Assembly (NCBI RefSeq): GCF_029168945.1 | Contig: NC_083603.1 | Coordinates: 13,764,001 to 13,828,000 of the forward strand | DNA: 64,000 nucleotides | Source of the DNA: Cannabis sativa | Lineage: Eukaryota; Streptophyta; Magnoliopsida; Rosales; Cannabaceae | Direction: 5' to 3' | In this document: piece by piece, positions 20,821 to 33,121 of the stretch | Numbering within the stretch: the first letter of the stretch is position 1 | Layout of the letters: the number at the start of each line of letters is the position of its first letter | The notes under the pieces: generated by a model | Databases searched by the model: none | Seen by the model: the letters and a program-made list of their open reading frames with translations, nothing else | What the model was told of the DNA's origin: nothing | Position numbers and translations under genes: made by a program

Positions 20821-21048
20821 TATTAGGATTAGAGGGTTAGTTGAAGTTGTTAAGAGGTTGTTATTTGTTATTTTGGCTGATTAAACATAACTAATTCTTG
20901 ATTAGTTATGTGGACCATTCTACCCTTCTTGATGGGTATATATCCTTGCTGTAACATTTCCAAGTGCAATTAAATTTTCCATTTTAATAAAACAGAGCTT
21001 CATTCTCTTTTCTCTCTATAAGAACCAGTTCAGGTTTCACTCCTCATA
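20821..21048 (+). repeat. 5' LTR of the Ale-like copia element
   Basis: Short LTR with TATTAGG at its start and CCTCATA at its end. It includes TATATATCC about 120 bases in, a possible promoter, and an AATAAA-like signal near 20990. Confidence 0.92.
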
Positions 21049-21060
21049 TGGTATCAGACG
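21049..21060 (+). other. Primer binding site, initiator tRNA-Met type
   Basis: TGGTATCAGACG directly follows the LTR. The usual site is TGGTATCAGAGC, so the last two bases are swapped. Confidence 0.8.
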
Positions 21061-21080
21061 AACATCTTGCTCAAGCTTCA

Positions 21081-23695
21081 ATGGCAAGGCCCTCCACTCG
21101 CTCGCAAGACGGTATTCCGTTGCCCACAGCAGATCAAACCACATCGCAATCCAATCCCGATTCCACTTCCGCACCAGTCGTCAACCCTTCCATGGCATCT
21201 CGTTGACCTCCAACTTCCAGAGCTCGTCCTTCCCAAGAAGAAGATCCCATCGAACCAAATGTGGTCTTCCCTATTCAACCCGCTCCTCAACCTGCTCCTC
21301 TTAATCGCAGACCCTCTCTCGATCGATTGGCTCATGAAGATGTCTTAAGCCCTTTTTTTCTCAGCACGGCAGATCACCCAGGGCTTGTTCTTATCTCCAC
21401 TGTGCTCAACGGTGAAAATTACCAATCTTGGAAGAGAGGCATAACAATGGCGTTGACAGCCAAGAACAAATCTGCTTTCATCGATAAAACCCTTCCTCGG
21501 CCGGCTTTTGGTAATCCCTTACTCAATTCTTGGAATAGATGTAATAACATGGTAATTTCTTGGTTGATAAACTCTGTGTCCCCTGAGATTGCACAGAGAT
21601 TATGTACTTTGATCTTGCCACCGACATGTGGCATGATCTTCAAGAAAGATTCAATGAGGGAAATGGCTCTAGAATCTTTCAGCTGCAAACGCAACTCACC
21701 CGTTTGCAGCAAGGTGATCAATCCGTCACCACATATTTCACAAAGCTCAAGTCTATATGGGATGAGCTTAAGGAATTTCAACCGAATACCACTTGTTCTT
21801 GTGGTGCAATGAAAATATTTCTTGACTATTATAATCAAAATCAAGTTCTACAATTTCTAACGGGTCTCAATGAGTCTTACTCTTCGGTTCGGGCTCAAAT
21901 CCTTCTCAATGAACCAATTCCAAATCTTTCTCGGATTTTCGCCATGATTGTACAAGAAGAGACACAAAGAACCCTTGGTTCCTCATCCTCGGATTTGTCC
22001 TCCATGGCTGCCTTAGCCCGTCCATCATCATCTACTAATCCCAACCGGATAAAGAAACCAAGACCCTCTTGCACAAATTGTGGCAAACCGGGGCACTATG
22101 TTGACAAGTGTTACTTCCTTCATGGTATTCCTCCGGGATATGGAAATAAAAAGAAATCTGAGAAAGGAAAGACTGCTGCCAATAGTGTTATTGCCAACCC
22201 CACCGAGACCAGTAACACCACCATTGACCACACCACTCAATGCCAACAACTCATATCCCTTCTTAGCCAACAACTAAGTCAAGGTCTGACTCGTGAGGAC
22301 CCAACTACTGCTGCTGCCGCTTCTAATATGGCTGGTAAAAAATCTTTTTTTCATACTCACTCTTGGATAATTGATAGTGGAGCAACTCACCATATGTGCT
22401 TTACAAAATCTTGTTTTTTATCTTTTTCTAACAAAGATTTTCCATCACATGTGACCCTCCCTAATGCCAATCAAATATGTGTTCAAGGAATTGGTACAGT
22501 TCAAATAAATCCACATCTTATTCTTTATGATGTTTTATTTGTTCCAACATTTCACATCAATCTATTATCCATTCCAACATTTCTTCTTAGTCACCCAGCT
22601 AACATGGTATATTTTCACCATGATTTTTGCACTTTACAGGCTCATTCTCCGAATGTGGTGATTGGGACTGCTAAAAGACTTGGAAAGCTCTATGTTCTTC
22701 TCCAAGATTTCATACCTATTGCAAGTTCTACTTGTTCTTTACTTTCTTCTAATAATGGAGACCAATGGCACAAACGCCTTGGTCATCCCTCAATGTTCAT
22801 TTCCAATACATTCAATGAAAAGTTCTTTTCTGGTTCAAATGTTTCAAAAAACAAGCATTGTCATATATGTCATATTGCAAAACAAAACAGATTGCCATTC
22901 ATATCAAATCATAATTTTGTTGATGATATATTTGACCTTATTCATATGGATATTTGGAGACTTTTCAATGTCATAAGCATTGAAGGATATAAGTATTTTC
23001 TCACCATTGTCGATGACAAATCTCGTTTTACATGGACTTTTATGCTTAAAAACAAATCCGATGTGCAATCTATCATTCCCATGTTCTATAACATGGTTTG
23101 CACAAAATATTCCAAATCCATAAAAGCTATTAGATCCGACAATGCTAAAGAACTCAATATGCATTCCTTCTATGCTACCAAAGGCATTGTTCATTATCAT
23201 TCATGCGTTGAAAGACCACAACAAAACTCCGTTGTGGAAAGAAAACATCAACACATTTTGAATATTGCTAGAGCTCTTTGCTTTCAATCCAACTTACCTC
23301 TTCCTTATTGGTCATATCTCATTCATACCGCAACCTACTTAATGAATAGAACTCCTTCCATTCTATTCCAAGGTTGCTCCTCATATGAGAAACTACATAA
23401 CAAACCTCCTCAATATGACCACCTGAGGTGCTTTGGATGCCTAGCTTATGCCTCTACTCTCCCATCTTCTAGGCACAAATTTTTCCCTAGAAGCCGTGCT
23501 TCAATCTTCATTGGCTACCCCCAAGGGATGAAAGCATATACCCTTCTTGACATTGAGACAAAACAACCATATCACTCTAGAGATGTTGTCTTTTATGAAA
23601 CAATCTTTCCTCTAATTGGCCACATCTCTCATTCTCACATTCACAGTTTTTTCAAGAACCGTGCCTCCCAATGTCTCAACCTCTCTCTCGGGTAA
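21081..23695 (+). pseudogene. Copia gag-protease-integrase, broken
   Basis: Gag starts at about 21081, has an in-frame TGA at about 21204, continues in frame, then shifts by one base near 21598 into the 21602-23695 frame. That frame holds gag residues, a CCHC knuckle (CTNCGKPGHYVDKC), protease WIIDSGATHH, the pre-integrase WHKRLGHPS and an integrase core (HMDIW, IRSDNAKE and VVERKHQ supplying the D, D and E). The frame breaks again near 23690 in the variable linker before RT. The gag type (ENYQSWKRGI, LATDMWHDLQERF) fits the Ale/Retrofit lineage. Confidence 0.88.
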
Positions 23696-25828
23696 ACACA
23701 CAAAATATACCAGATTCCACTGGTATATTTCCCAAAACATCACTCAATACACACATTAAATCCACACCCCATCGGGTACCTGGCATTATTTCTAAACCAG
23801 CAACAATTCAGCAAGCTAAAGAAGCACCTGGTATCATCTCCGCTGCTCCAAAAACTACACCAGACCTTGCTGTTGCTGATACACTTTCGACCAATCCTTC
23901 CAACATTACAACAACTCATACGGTTGACAATAACTCCAAACAATGCAACTCTAATATTCAAACTGATATCACAGTCCAACACATTGATTCTCAACCTCCA
24001 CATGCTGACATTGCTGCTATATCCAAACCAACAGCAACAAACAACCTTTGCCCCATCAATAATTTGACTTCAACAACACTTCCTGACCCACATAAACAAT
24101 CCAAAAGTGGCCGATCCATCTACAAACCCTCACATTTAAAGGACTACGTTTGTCACACCACCTCTACAGCTTTTCCTATTGAAAAGTTCATCTCATACAC
24201 TAAACTAAGTCCACAATTCAGGGTCGCTGCCCTCGCAGCCTATTCACATATTGAACCTCGTTCATATTCCGAGGCCTCACAATTCATACATTGGCTAAAG
24301 GCCATGGATGATGAAACCGAGGCCTTAAAAAAATCATACTTGGATTGTCACCAAATTACCTCTTGGACACCAAGCCATTGGATGTAAATGGGTTTATAAA
24401 GTCAAATATAACCAACAAGGGGAAGCCGTTCGCTTTAAGGCTCGCCTTATCGCCAAAGGGTTCAATCAAAAACAAGGAATAGATTATGATCAAACTTATG
24501 CTCCCGTAGCTAATTTTAATACACTTAAAATATTTCTTGCCCTTGCTGCCATGTACAATTGGGATATCCATCAAGTTGACATCAACAACGCGTTTCTCCA
24601 TGGTGACCTCCATGAAGAGGTCTACATGAAAATCCCACCTGGCTATAAAGCCCCTCCCAATAGCGTTTGTAAACTCAACAAGAGTATTTACGACCTCAAA
24701 CAAGCCTCTAGACAATGGTACGAAAAATTGAGTACCACCTTAAAATCCGAAGGTTTCCAACAATCCTTATCTGACAACTCATTATTCATTAAAAGAACTC
24801 CCACCTTCCAATTTTCCATCCTCATATATGTGGATGACATAATCATTGCTAGCAACAACAATTTTGCCATCACTCAATTTAAATCCTTCTTGGATAAAAA
24901 GTTCTCTCTCAAGGACATTGGACCACTTCGTTTTTTTCTTGGTTTAGAAATAGCAAGATCAAACAAAGGTATCTCAATTTCTCAAAGGCCTTTCATCTTG
25001 CAACTTCTCAATGACACAGGTTACCTAGGAGCAAAGCCTGCTTCCACTCCCATGGAACCTAATCTCAAACTTAGCAAGGACAAGGGAACTCTCTTACCCG
25101 ATCCCACCACTTATAGGAGCCTCATTGGCAAACTAATCTACTTAACAATAACACGGCCGGACATATCTTATGCCGTCAACCACCTAAGTCAATTTCTCAC
25201 ATCTCCAAGGGTACCACATCTTCAAGCCACTCATCGTGTGCTTCAATATCTCAAACGTACCCCCGGTCAAGGACTTTTTTTTCCTTCAAATACAAGTCCA
25301 CACCTTTAATCCTTTGCTGAAACAAGCATATCTCCTTCAAATGTTCAATTGTCTTTCTTTGCAGATGCGGATTGGGGAGCTTGCCAAGACACACGTCGAT
25401 CCATTTCCGGATATTGTGTCTTCCTTGGCCAAGCTCTTGTCTCTTGGAAATAAAAAAAACAGCAAGTCGTCTCTCGATCTTCAGCTAAAGCCGAATATCG
25501 CGCCATGGCCAATGCAACCTCTGAAGTAACTTGGATAATTGCTCTCCTCAAAGACTTTGGAATCTCACTCAACCGGCCTGCCTCTCTCTTCTGTGACAAC
25601 ACGGCAGCCATTCACATTAGTGAAAATCCAGTCTATCATGAACGCACGAACCACATTGAGATCTATTGTCATTTCATTCGAGAGAAAATCCAACAAGGCT
25701 CTCTCAAGTTACTTCATGTCTCTTCACAGCAAAATATTGCTGACATCTTCACAAAAGCCTTACTCCCGTCTCATTTCAATCATATTGTATCCAAGATGGG
25801 TGTTTCTAATATCTACACTCCATCTTGA
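23671..25828 (+). pseudogene. Copia reverse transcriptase-RNaseH, broken
   Basis: The linker frame 23671-24387 shifts near 24330 (in an A-run) into the RT frame. RT motifs are AIGCKWVYK, QVDINNAFLHG, IYDLKQASRQWYEKL and the catalytic YVDD near 24825. RNaseH follows in the same frame but is cut by TAA at 25307-25309 and TAA at 25449-25451. It then continues with RSSAKAEYRAM, a conserved DNTAAI and the end TNHIEIYCHFIREK. The last stop is at 25828, just before the 3' LTR. Confidence 0.88.
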
Positions 25829-25835
25829 CGGGGGC

Positions 25836-26062
25836 TATTAGGATTAGAGGTTTAGTTGAAGTTGTTAAGAGGTTGTTATTTGTTATTTTGGCTGATTAAA
25901 CATAACTAATTCTTGATTAGTTATGTGGACCATTCTACCCTTCTTGATGGGTATATATCCTTGCTGTAACATTTCCAAGTGCAATTAACTTTTCCATTTT
26001 AATAAAACAGAGGTTCATTCTCTTTTCTCTCTGTAAGAACCAGTCAGGTTTCACTCCTCATA
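25836..26062 (+). repeat. 3' LTR of the Ale-like copia element
   Basis: 227 bases, one base shorter than the 5' LTR. Ends in CCTCATA followed by the target duplication AATAT. Confidence 0.92.
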
Positions 26063-26067
26063 AATAT

Positions 26068-27825
26068 TATTAATTATTAGGTGAGATTATTATTATGTGT
26101 ATCTAAATATTATAGTTTATAATGTTGTCAATTAAAAGTGAATACCGAATGCAATATATTAGTGTTTAAGAAAGCTTGATGATTTAAATATGTTCTTAAA
26201 TTAATCCAAAAATAAATTAAAAATTGATGTTCCAATACTTAAAGAAACATTACTTAAATGGGTGTAAGATAAAAAGAAAATTAAAAATCAATCTCTAAAT
26301 TGTTGATAATTGAAGATAGCATTTGTTTAAAAATTGTAGATAAGAAAACTAATGATATTCATTGGTGGATTTCAATCTTCATTTGCTTCGATAGAGACAA
26401 TTGTGTAATTTTTGTATTTTGCACTTTTCATTCTAGCCGGGTCCGCATATATTTAGATTGTCCATTTTTTTGTTGATAAATTAAATATGGTAACAAAAAG
26501 TGATAGTATTCTATAACAAAATACTATTAAATTATTTGAATTTAAATTATTTTAAAATACTATATTTTATTAAAATAAAACTCTATGCAATTAAAATTTC
26601 ATGTTTATCTTTATTCAAAAAGAAAAAAAAATTGATAAAAAAAGAAAAAAAAGTTTTTATTATTATCTCTACTGCCTTTTTAGAAGTGAATAATGGTCTC
26701 TTCTTTCTTCCATATTCTTCTTTATTTTTTGTATATTGTGTTTGCATCATATATGTAAATTGTCACGTAATTTTAAAAAAATTTGCTCCTGTAAACTAAT
26801 GTATATGTCGAGCACTTAGAATCATTTGTTAGTTGTAAACTTTGTTTGGTTTTTTTTTTTTGCCATTGATGCTTGGTTTTGTGAACTTTGATAAAAGTCA
26901 CGCTTCTTTTTTTTTATTATTATTATTATTACTTATATATTTTGTTATTAAGTTGTGAAGAAGAAAAAAGAGAAGTGCGGATTGGAATATTATGTGTGAT
27001 CACATGGGAATGTCCAAATTGTAATAGGAAAAGGAATACAATAAATAATTAAAGAAAACTCAATAAGCAAAAACCCAATTGTATTTTTTTTAGATTTAAT
27101 GGGATTTATTTTATTGTATATAAATAAAAAGTGACCCATGAATTTCTCATAAACCATTTTATTTTAATAATAAACTATTTTATTTTTAATATAAATAAAA
27201 AATTACCCATGAATTTCTCAATTCTGTTATATATATAGAATAGATATTATATTTTCATTCGTATAAGAAAACTCTAATGCTAATATGGTGGGCCGTGGCA
27301 TTTATCTAGAATAGATATTATTAGCTGATAAATGTTCGAACAGTCATCCTACATTCGACGAAATACATTAATGTTATATGTGAACAAATTACAATATATG
27401 GAGTAATATATATTATTTGTTTTTTTTGAGAAAAAAACAGAAAAATATAAAAAAAGAAAAAAAATTACAAATATATTATGAGTCGGCTAGTAAACATTTA
27501 TCTAGCCCATACCTAAATATTTACAAAATACCACATGCTCTAAACCTTTAGCCTCACGGAACGAACAATGAAGATTAACATACCTCGATCGTTCAAATCT
27601 GCAACACAACCAGAATGAAACCAAAACGAGAGAAATACAACCATTAATTCCGGCGAAATCAACTGGAAAAGAAGACCTGCAATGATCTAAACAGAAAATT
27701 ACGAAAAAAAATTAGAAAACTGGGAAGAAACTGAAATTACACATTTGTTTTCGGTTTTACTCGTTCAAAACAACTCCCCCTAATATTGAAATCCAGATTC
27801 ATGTAATGTAGATCTGTAACAAACA
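26068..27825. other. AT-rich spacer
   Basis: No gene is recognised. A roughly 40-base segment around GACCCATGAATTTCTCA occurs twice (about 27120-27155 and 27188-27220). The 99-codon frame at 26500-26799 is low-complexity Lys/Ile/Phe-rich and is judged spurious. 27420-27800 may be the left end or leader of the Mutator-like unit, but no terminal repeat was found. Confidence 0.5.
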
Positions 27826-28620
27826 GATCTGGAGCTCCCTTCGAATCCAAAACAAGGTATGATGTGAAAATTTTAAAAAAACCTCTTGAATAATAGATCT
27901 ACGTTATATACAGTTGCATTTTTGTTGATTACTGGTTTCCAATGTCGAATTAAGTTTTTTAAAAAATACAATAAGAAGAGCAAATTCAAAAGGGACAACA
28001 AGTTACGTATAAGTCTGTTTATTTTTTGTTTTGGTTGCCTTATAGTTGCATTATCGTTTTATGATAGTTTATATATTATGCAGGAATTTTAGTTGACGGA
28101 TACCAACAAATAACAGTTATACATGGTAAGTTTTATGCGAATAGTTGCATATTAATTTTATAATAATTGGAAAAAAGATCTGATTCAAATAAAACTGATG
28201 AAAACCATAGGGTTCAAATTGGTAACAATTGACTTGAAATAACGAAAAGATCAGGAGCTCCCAATCAATCTAAATCAGGTATAACAAATACATATAAGTT
28301 ATATTCAGTTACATAGTCATTTTTTTTATGATTTCAAAATATAATCAAGCACCAACTATGTTAATTGGAGTTAAGTTCCATGCTTTTTCAAGTTGATTTA
28401 CAGTTGCATCATCATTTCATAATAGTTTTATTCAATATTGCAGGAATTTATTTTGGACAGAGGAAAAAGAGAAAACACTTGGACAAATGGTTAGTTTGTT
28501 CAATAAATTTAATACGTTTCGTAATAGTTGCATTTCAGTTTTTTCATAGTTTCATAACATTAATAAAACAAAAAATGACAAAAACAGGGTTCAGAATTGG
28601 AAATACAAGACTTCAACAGA
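27826..28620 (+). repeat. Duplicated leader exon-intron modules of the MULE gene
   Basis: A block GATCNGGAGCTCCC followed by AATC, AAA and a splice-donor-like GGTATNA occurs at 27826-27865 and 28249-28285. A following acceptor-like TGCAGGAATTT block occurs at about 28079 and 28438, each ending in an ATGGT donor-like site and AATAGTTGCAT. The unit is about 360-425 bases. A further partial match (GGGTTCARATTGG) links about 28209 and 28588. This is a leader that grew by tandem duplication. Confidence 0.55.
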
Positions 28621-28992
28621 GGAAAAGAAATAGAAGTAAGTTTCTATTCTATTTCATAAATATCATTTTTTTTGTTATAAAAATCAGTACCAAAAATGTT
28701 CAGATACATTACTAACATTAGGAATAACAGAATCCAAACAGTTTCAAAATTGTTGCCTTACACTAATAATAATTTTAAAATAATAGGAAAAGAAGACATT
28801 CCATTTCTAGTCTTTTGCAATAGACAATTTGATGATCGAATGAATTATGAAAATTATGAAGCTAGTGGACATTACATTTCAATCAATTGAAAGTACAAAG
28901 AATTACAATGGAAGTTGAAAGAGGTCTTAGAATGCAACCAAGAAAACACTGTTCTGCAACTGAAATACCAAGTGAAAGAAGGATAACAACCG

Positions 28993-31192
28993 TTGAAGAT
29001 AAAGGATGATCAAAGCCTGCATTTCTACATACAACTAACACTGAAGGAACTCGACTTTACAACATATCCATTGTGTGTGAATGTCATCAACAACCCACCA
29101 ACAACCATCAATCCATCGTTCTTGGAAAATAGTAACGCAATAGTTGCACAGACAAACGCATTTAAAACGATGGAATACAATGCATCAACAACAGAAGACT
29201 CAACAAATCAACAACATACAATTGAAGATACAATACTGGAAGATGGGGGAGAAAATTTCGGCTTCATGGACTATGCAAAACTTGTAGCACAGGAAATGGT
29301 TGAGCAACTGAAAAACAACAAAAATAAGGAGCCAGAAATTGCAGATTATGACGAACTACTAATCACAGATCTGCAACATCCTGAAATAGAAGAAGCACAA
29401 ATATACAAGGACAAAGAAACACTCCAAAGTGTGCTTGGTTTTTATGCAATTAGAAACAACTTCCAATTCAAAGTGAAAAAGTCTTGCGCAAGAACATACA
29501 AAATTTGTTGCTTGGATCCAAAATGCAAGTGGGCACTAACGACATCTAGAAACGGACCAACAAAGTCATTCATAATTCGAAAGTATGACAGAAAGGTGAT
29601 ACACACTTGTGATCTAAACATAAGATTTGTAGACAAAAGATAAGCTACAATGAAGTTGATTAGAAACTACATCAAGCCACGGTTTACCAACATTAAAACA
29701 ACTCAAACGCCACAAGACATCAGAGGAGAAATGAAACATAAGTATGGGGTGAGAATGAACTACATGAAAGCATGGAGAAGCAAAGAGCACGCGCAAGAAG
29801 AATTATGAGGAAAAGCAAACGAATTTTACAAGCTACTGCCAAGTTTTTTGCACATGCTGCAGAAAACTAATGTTGGAACTATTGTACACATGCAAACAAA
29901 GGAAGACAACAACTTCAAGTACTTGTTTGTGGCACTAGATGCTTCAATAAAAGGATGGAAGAAGTGCAAGCCTATAATAGTTGTTGATGGAACTTTCCTT
30001 AAATCAACATATGGAGGTACATTGCTCTCTGCTTGTACACAAGATGGAAATGGACACATTTTTCCCCTAGCTTTTTCTGTTGTGGATTCAGAAAACAACA
30101 ACTCATGGCAATGGTTTTTCACAAAACTAAGGGAAACGTATGGGATCAGAGAGGAATAGTGCTTGATCTCAGACAGACATGAGAGCATAATTAAGGCAGC
30201 TGCTCAAGTATTTCCAGAAATAACACATGGTTATTGTGTATACCACCTGTAAGCAACCTAAAAGCAACCTTCGAGAAGAATGCAAGCAAGCCCGATAAAC
30301 CATTCTTCGCAGCAGCAAGAGCATACACAGAGAGTAAATTTGAATACCATATGAGCGAACTGGATAGCTTGGACATTCGTGTTAGACCATATTTACAATA
30401 AGTTGGATACCATAAATGGCCAAGATACCATAACAAACACAACATGTATTCAACTATGACTTCTAACATTGCTGAATCTCTAAATGCAGCAAACTTAGCA
30501 GCTAGAGAACTACCAATCACAACACTAATGGAGTCATTGAGAGCTTTGATATGACAATGGACATACACAAACAGGAAAAAAGCACAAAAAACCACAACAT
30601 TTTTGACACCTACAGCAACGAAGAAGCTAGTCAACAACTTTGTGGACTCATTGACAGAAAATGTAAAATCTCTTTAAACTTTAAGTTGCATACAGTTTCC
30701 TAATAGTTGTTTTTTCAGTTTCCTGTACAGTTTGACAATTGATTATATTGACCAAATTTGTAGGTAAAGCTAATAAACGAGAGCATGCTCGAAGTGGTAG
30801 AACTAACAAGATCATGGGTGATCAATCTAAAGGAGAAACCATGCAGTTGCAACCGATTCCAAATTGACAAATTACCGTGTGCTCATACGCTTGCTGTGAT
30901 AAAAGAGATGAACTTGAATGTTTACAACAACTGTTCAAATTATTACATGACAAGAACATGGCTTGAAACATACAACGACTTAACATATCCAGTAAACAAT
31001 CACATAACATGGGATGTACCACAGAACATAAAAGATATCCTTGTTTTGCCACCAAACCAGAAAATAAGATCTGAAAGACCAAGGAAAAGAAGATTTACAG
31101 CTGATTAGAATACAAAAAAATAGAACAGGTGCAACAAATGTGGTCAACACGGTCACAACCGAAAGACATGCAACAATCAAGCCATAAAATAG
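28993..31192 (+). pseudogene. Mutator-like (MULE) transposase, decayed
   Basis: A Mutator DNA-binding region lies at about 29400-29640 (LGFYAIRNNFQFKV, with CCLDPKCKW). The MULE transposase core follows (VVDGTFLKSTYGG near 29980, ISDRHES near 30170, the first two catalytic acids). A SWIM zinc finger (CSCNRF..LPCAHTLAV) is near 30840-30895 and a CCHC knuckle (CNKCGQHGHNRKTC) near 31130-31175. An in-phase intron is at 30663-30763. Stops are TAA 29641, TGA 29806, TAG 30157, TAA 30399, TGA 30552, TAG 31106 and TAG 31121, with a frameshift near 30245. Apart from that shift the frame is continuous. It converges on the Ulp1-type gene to the right. Confidence 0.88.
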
Positions 31193-31765
31193 ATATACTA
31201 GAATTATTTGAACTGTTTAAGTCTCTATGAGAATTTACACAGGATGAAATGTTATATTTGATAGATTGCTATTAATTTGTAAAGTTTAAATAGTTTGCTA
31301 GTAGTTGCATAATAGTTTCAAGATAGTTTTGAAACTTATTAAGAATTTATTACAAAAATAATATCAATAGAAATATTTTTTAAAAGTCAGATATGATTTT
31401 TTATAAGTTGTATAGTAAGGAGAAGGAAAAAGTTGCATAATAGTAATAAATATATTGAGATAAGATGTCAGAAATTAAATAACAAGTATGTTGAATACTA
31501 AAAATAGTTTGTATACAGTTGCATAATAATTTATCTATCGTTGTACGACTTAAAAAAAAAACATAATTAAATGTAAAATCATAACACTGTTGCTGTTAAA
31601 ACATAAGAAAACGAACATATTATAATGATTAATGTCAAATATTCTAAAAGTTTATAACCAGTTCCAGAATATAAAACAAATAGAGTACCTACAAACAGAA
31701 AAAAACTGAAAAATGTCAGAAATGAAAATCAACCAAGAACAACAAAGTTTCCATAAAAACTGACC
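31193..31765. other. Spacer between convergent genes
   Basis: AT-rich, non-coding. It contains repeated AGTTGCATAATAGT-type words at about 31302, 31432 and 31520, shared with the introns of the MULE gene. Presumed to hold both 3' ends. Confidence 0.6.
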
Positions 31766-32556
31766 CTACTTTTTCAATTTAGAAGCCTTGGAAGACTTGC
31801 TTTTCTTCTCATCCTCACTATCAATACTTTCATCATTTTTCCTTTGACCATACGAGGTCAAGAGGGCAGCAAGTCAAGTGCGATAAACTTCAATGTCAAA
31901 ATCACCAGGAACATCTTTCCCATGGATGAAGAACTCGGCAAATGCAGCCACAAATGCTCCACAATCACTATTACCCAGAAAGGAAAACAAAACAGTTAAA
32001 CAACTATTATACAACATAAAATAAACTTAAAAACAACAACTCACTTTTTCTGCTGAGATGGAAGACCATCAATCTCTACAACTCTTAGAGGAGCTTTAGG
32101 GTCAGAACCTAAACCAGGAATATGGGACCTATTCTTCCAAAATCCAAGCAGATCAAAAAACAAAAGGAGTAAAACAGAATAAGCCTTCATTGCATTCCTA
32201 ACTGTAGAATTCATTTTTGCAGTCCTTAAAGAATTATAAAGAAATATAATCCCCTCATTCAAATCAAGACGGCCAAAAACCCAATGGCTTTCCTTTCTAA
32301 GATTTATGATGAATAGGACATGATCAACTTCATACCAAGGCTTAGCACATGGAATTCGCAGGCCTCTTATATAATACACTATTGGGTGAGCAGCATGTAT
32401 GTGAGACATCTTTGTTTTCATTGCCTTGGCTTTGCAGATTTTGTGGCATAACGATTGAATGGAATCATCGAAAAGGCAGTCAGTTGTTACGAAATTCAGT
32501 GTAACAGCTGAAGAATATTTCTCTTTTTTCCTAAGGTAATAAAAGATAGTGTTCAT
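31766..32556 (-). pseudogene. Ulp1 catalytic domain exons (part of the preceding gene)
   Basis: The two last exons hold all four active-site positions of the C48 family: His in ESHW, Asp in GRLDL, Gln in SQQK and Cys in DCGAF. Intron 32044-31968 (GTGAGT..AATAG) joins SQQK to DCG in phase. TGA at 31876-31874 removes the last ~35 codons. The tail is Lys/Ser-rich. Upstream of 32556 an acceptor TTTTAG leads to the intron that received the copia LTR. Confidence 0.85.
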
Positions 32557-33121
32557 ATGCTAAAATAAAACAACAAAGAAACACAAAATAAAAAGTTAAA
32601 AAATATTACAAAAACTTAATAACAGTAACTAAACTAAAAAACAATGATAAAACTGTTGGGTTTTGTGCCCTAAATAAAACCCATTATAATCTGATTAGTT
32701 ATCAATTTAGAATTTTGAAGTGATTTATAATTACATGTATGTTACATGTTTATGGTTTAATATATATACTTGATATATGCACAAAATCAGTTAAATCCAG
32801 AACATATAGTTATTCACAATTACAATATTGTCAATACAGTGGAATGTGATTGTGATTACATGATTCAAAAAGATTTGGTCCCTGTTCATCAGTTTTTTGG
32901 ATTTACACTGATGTGATAATCAGTGATGAAGTATACTTACACTTGCAGTAAGTGTTATGTTCTTTCCAGAACATTGGCAAAGTATACTGGTTTCGAATGT
33001 ATGGAGTATACATTGGACTGGACCGATATTGAACTTGGTCAAAGATATTGTAAACTTACCGTTGTATCTTTCCAAGTCAATATCAGAAGTTGATCTTAGA
33101 TTGAGAGAATCTAAATCCTGA

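Larger units (their letters stand above)
20821..26062 (+). mobile_element. Ale/Retrofit-like Ty1/copia element with broken frames
   Basis: LTRs of 228 and 227 bases (20821-21048 and 25836-26062) are flanked by the target duplication AATAT (20816-20820 and 26063-26067). The LTRs begin TA and end TA rather than TG..CA. A primer site TGGTATCAGACG lies at 21049-21060 and a purine run GACGGGGGC just before the 3' LTR. Gene order is gag, protease, integrase, RT, RNaseH, as in copia. LTRs differ at about four positions plus one indel. Stops and frameshifts make it non-autonomous. Confidence 0.93.

Noticed and set aside
26500..26799. 99-codon Lys/Ile/Phe-rich frame
   Set aside because: Composition follows the AT-rich DNA; no motif.
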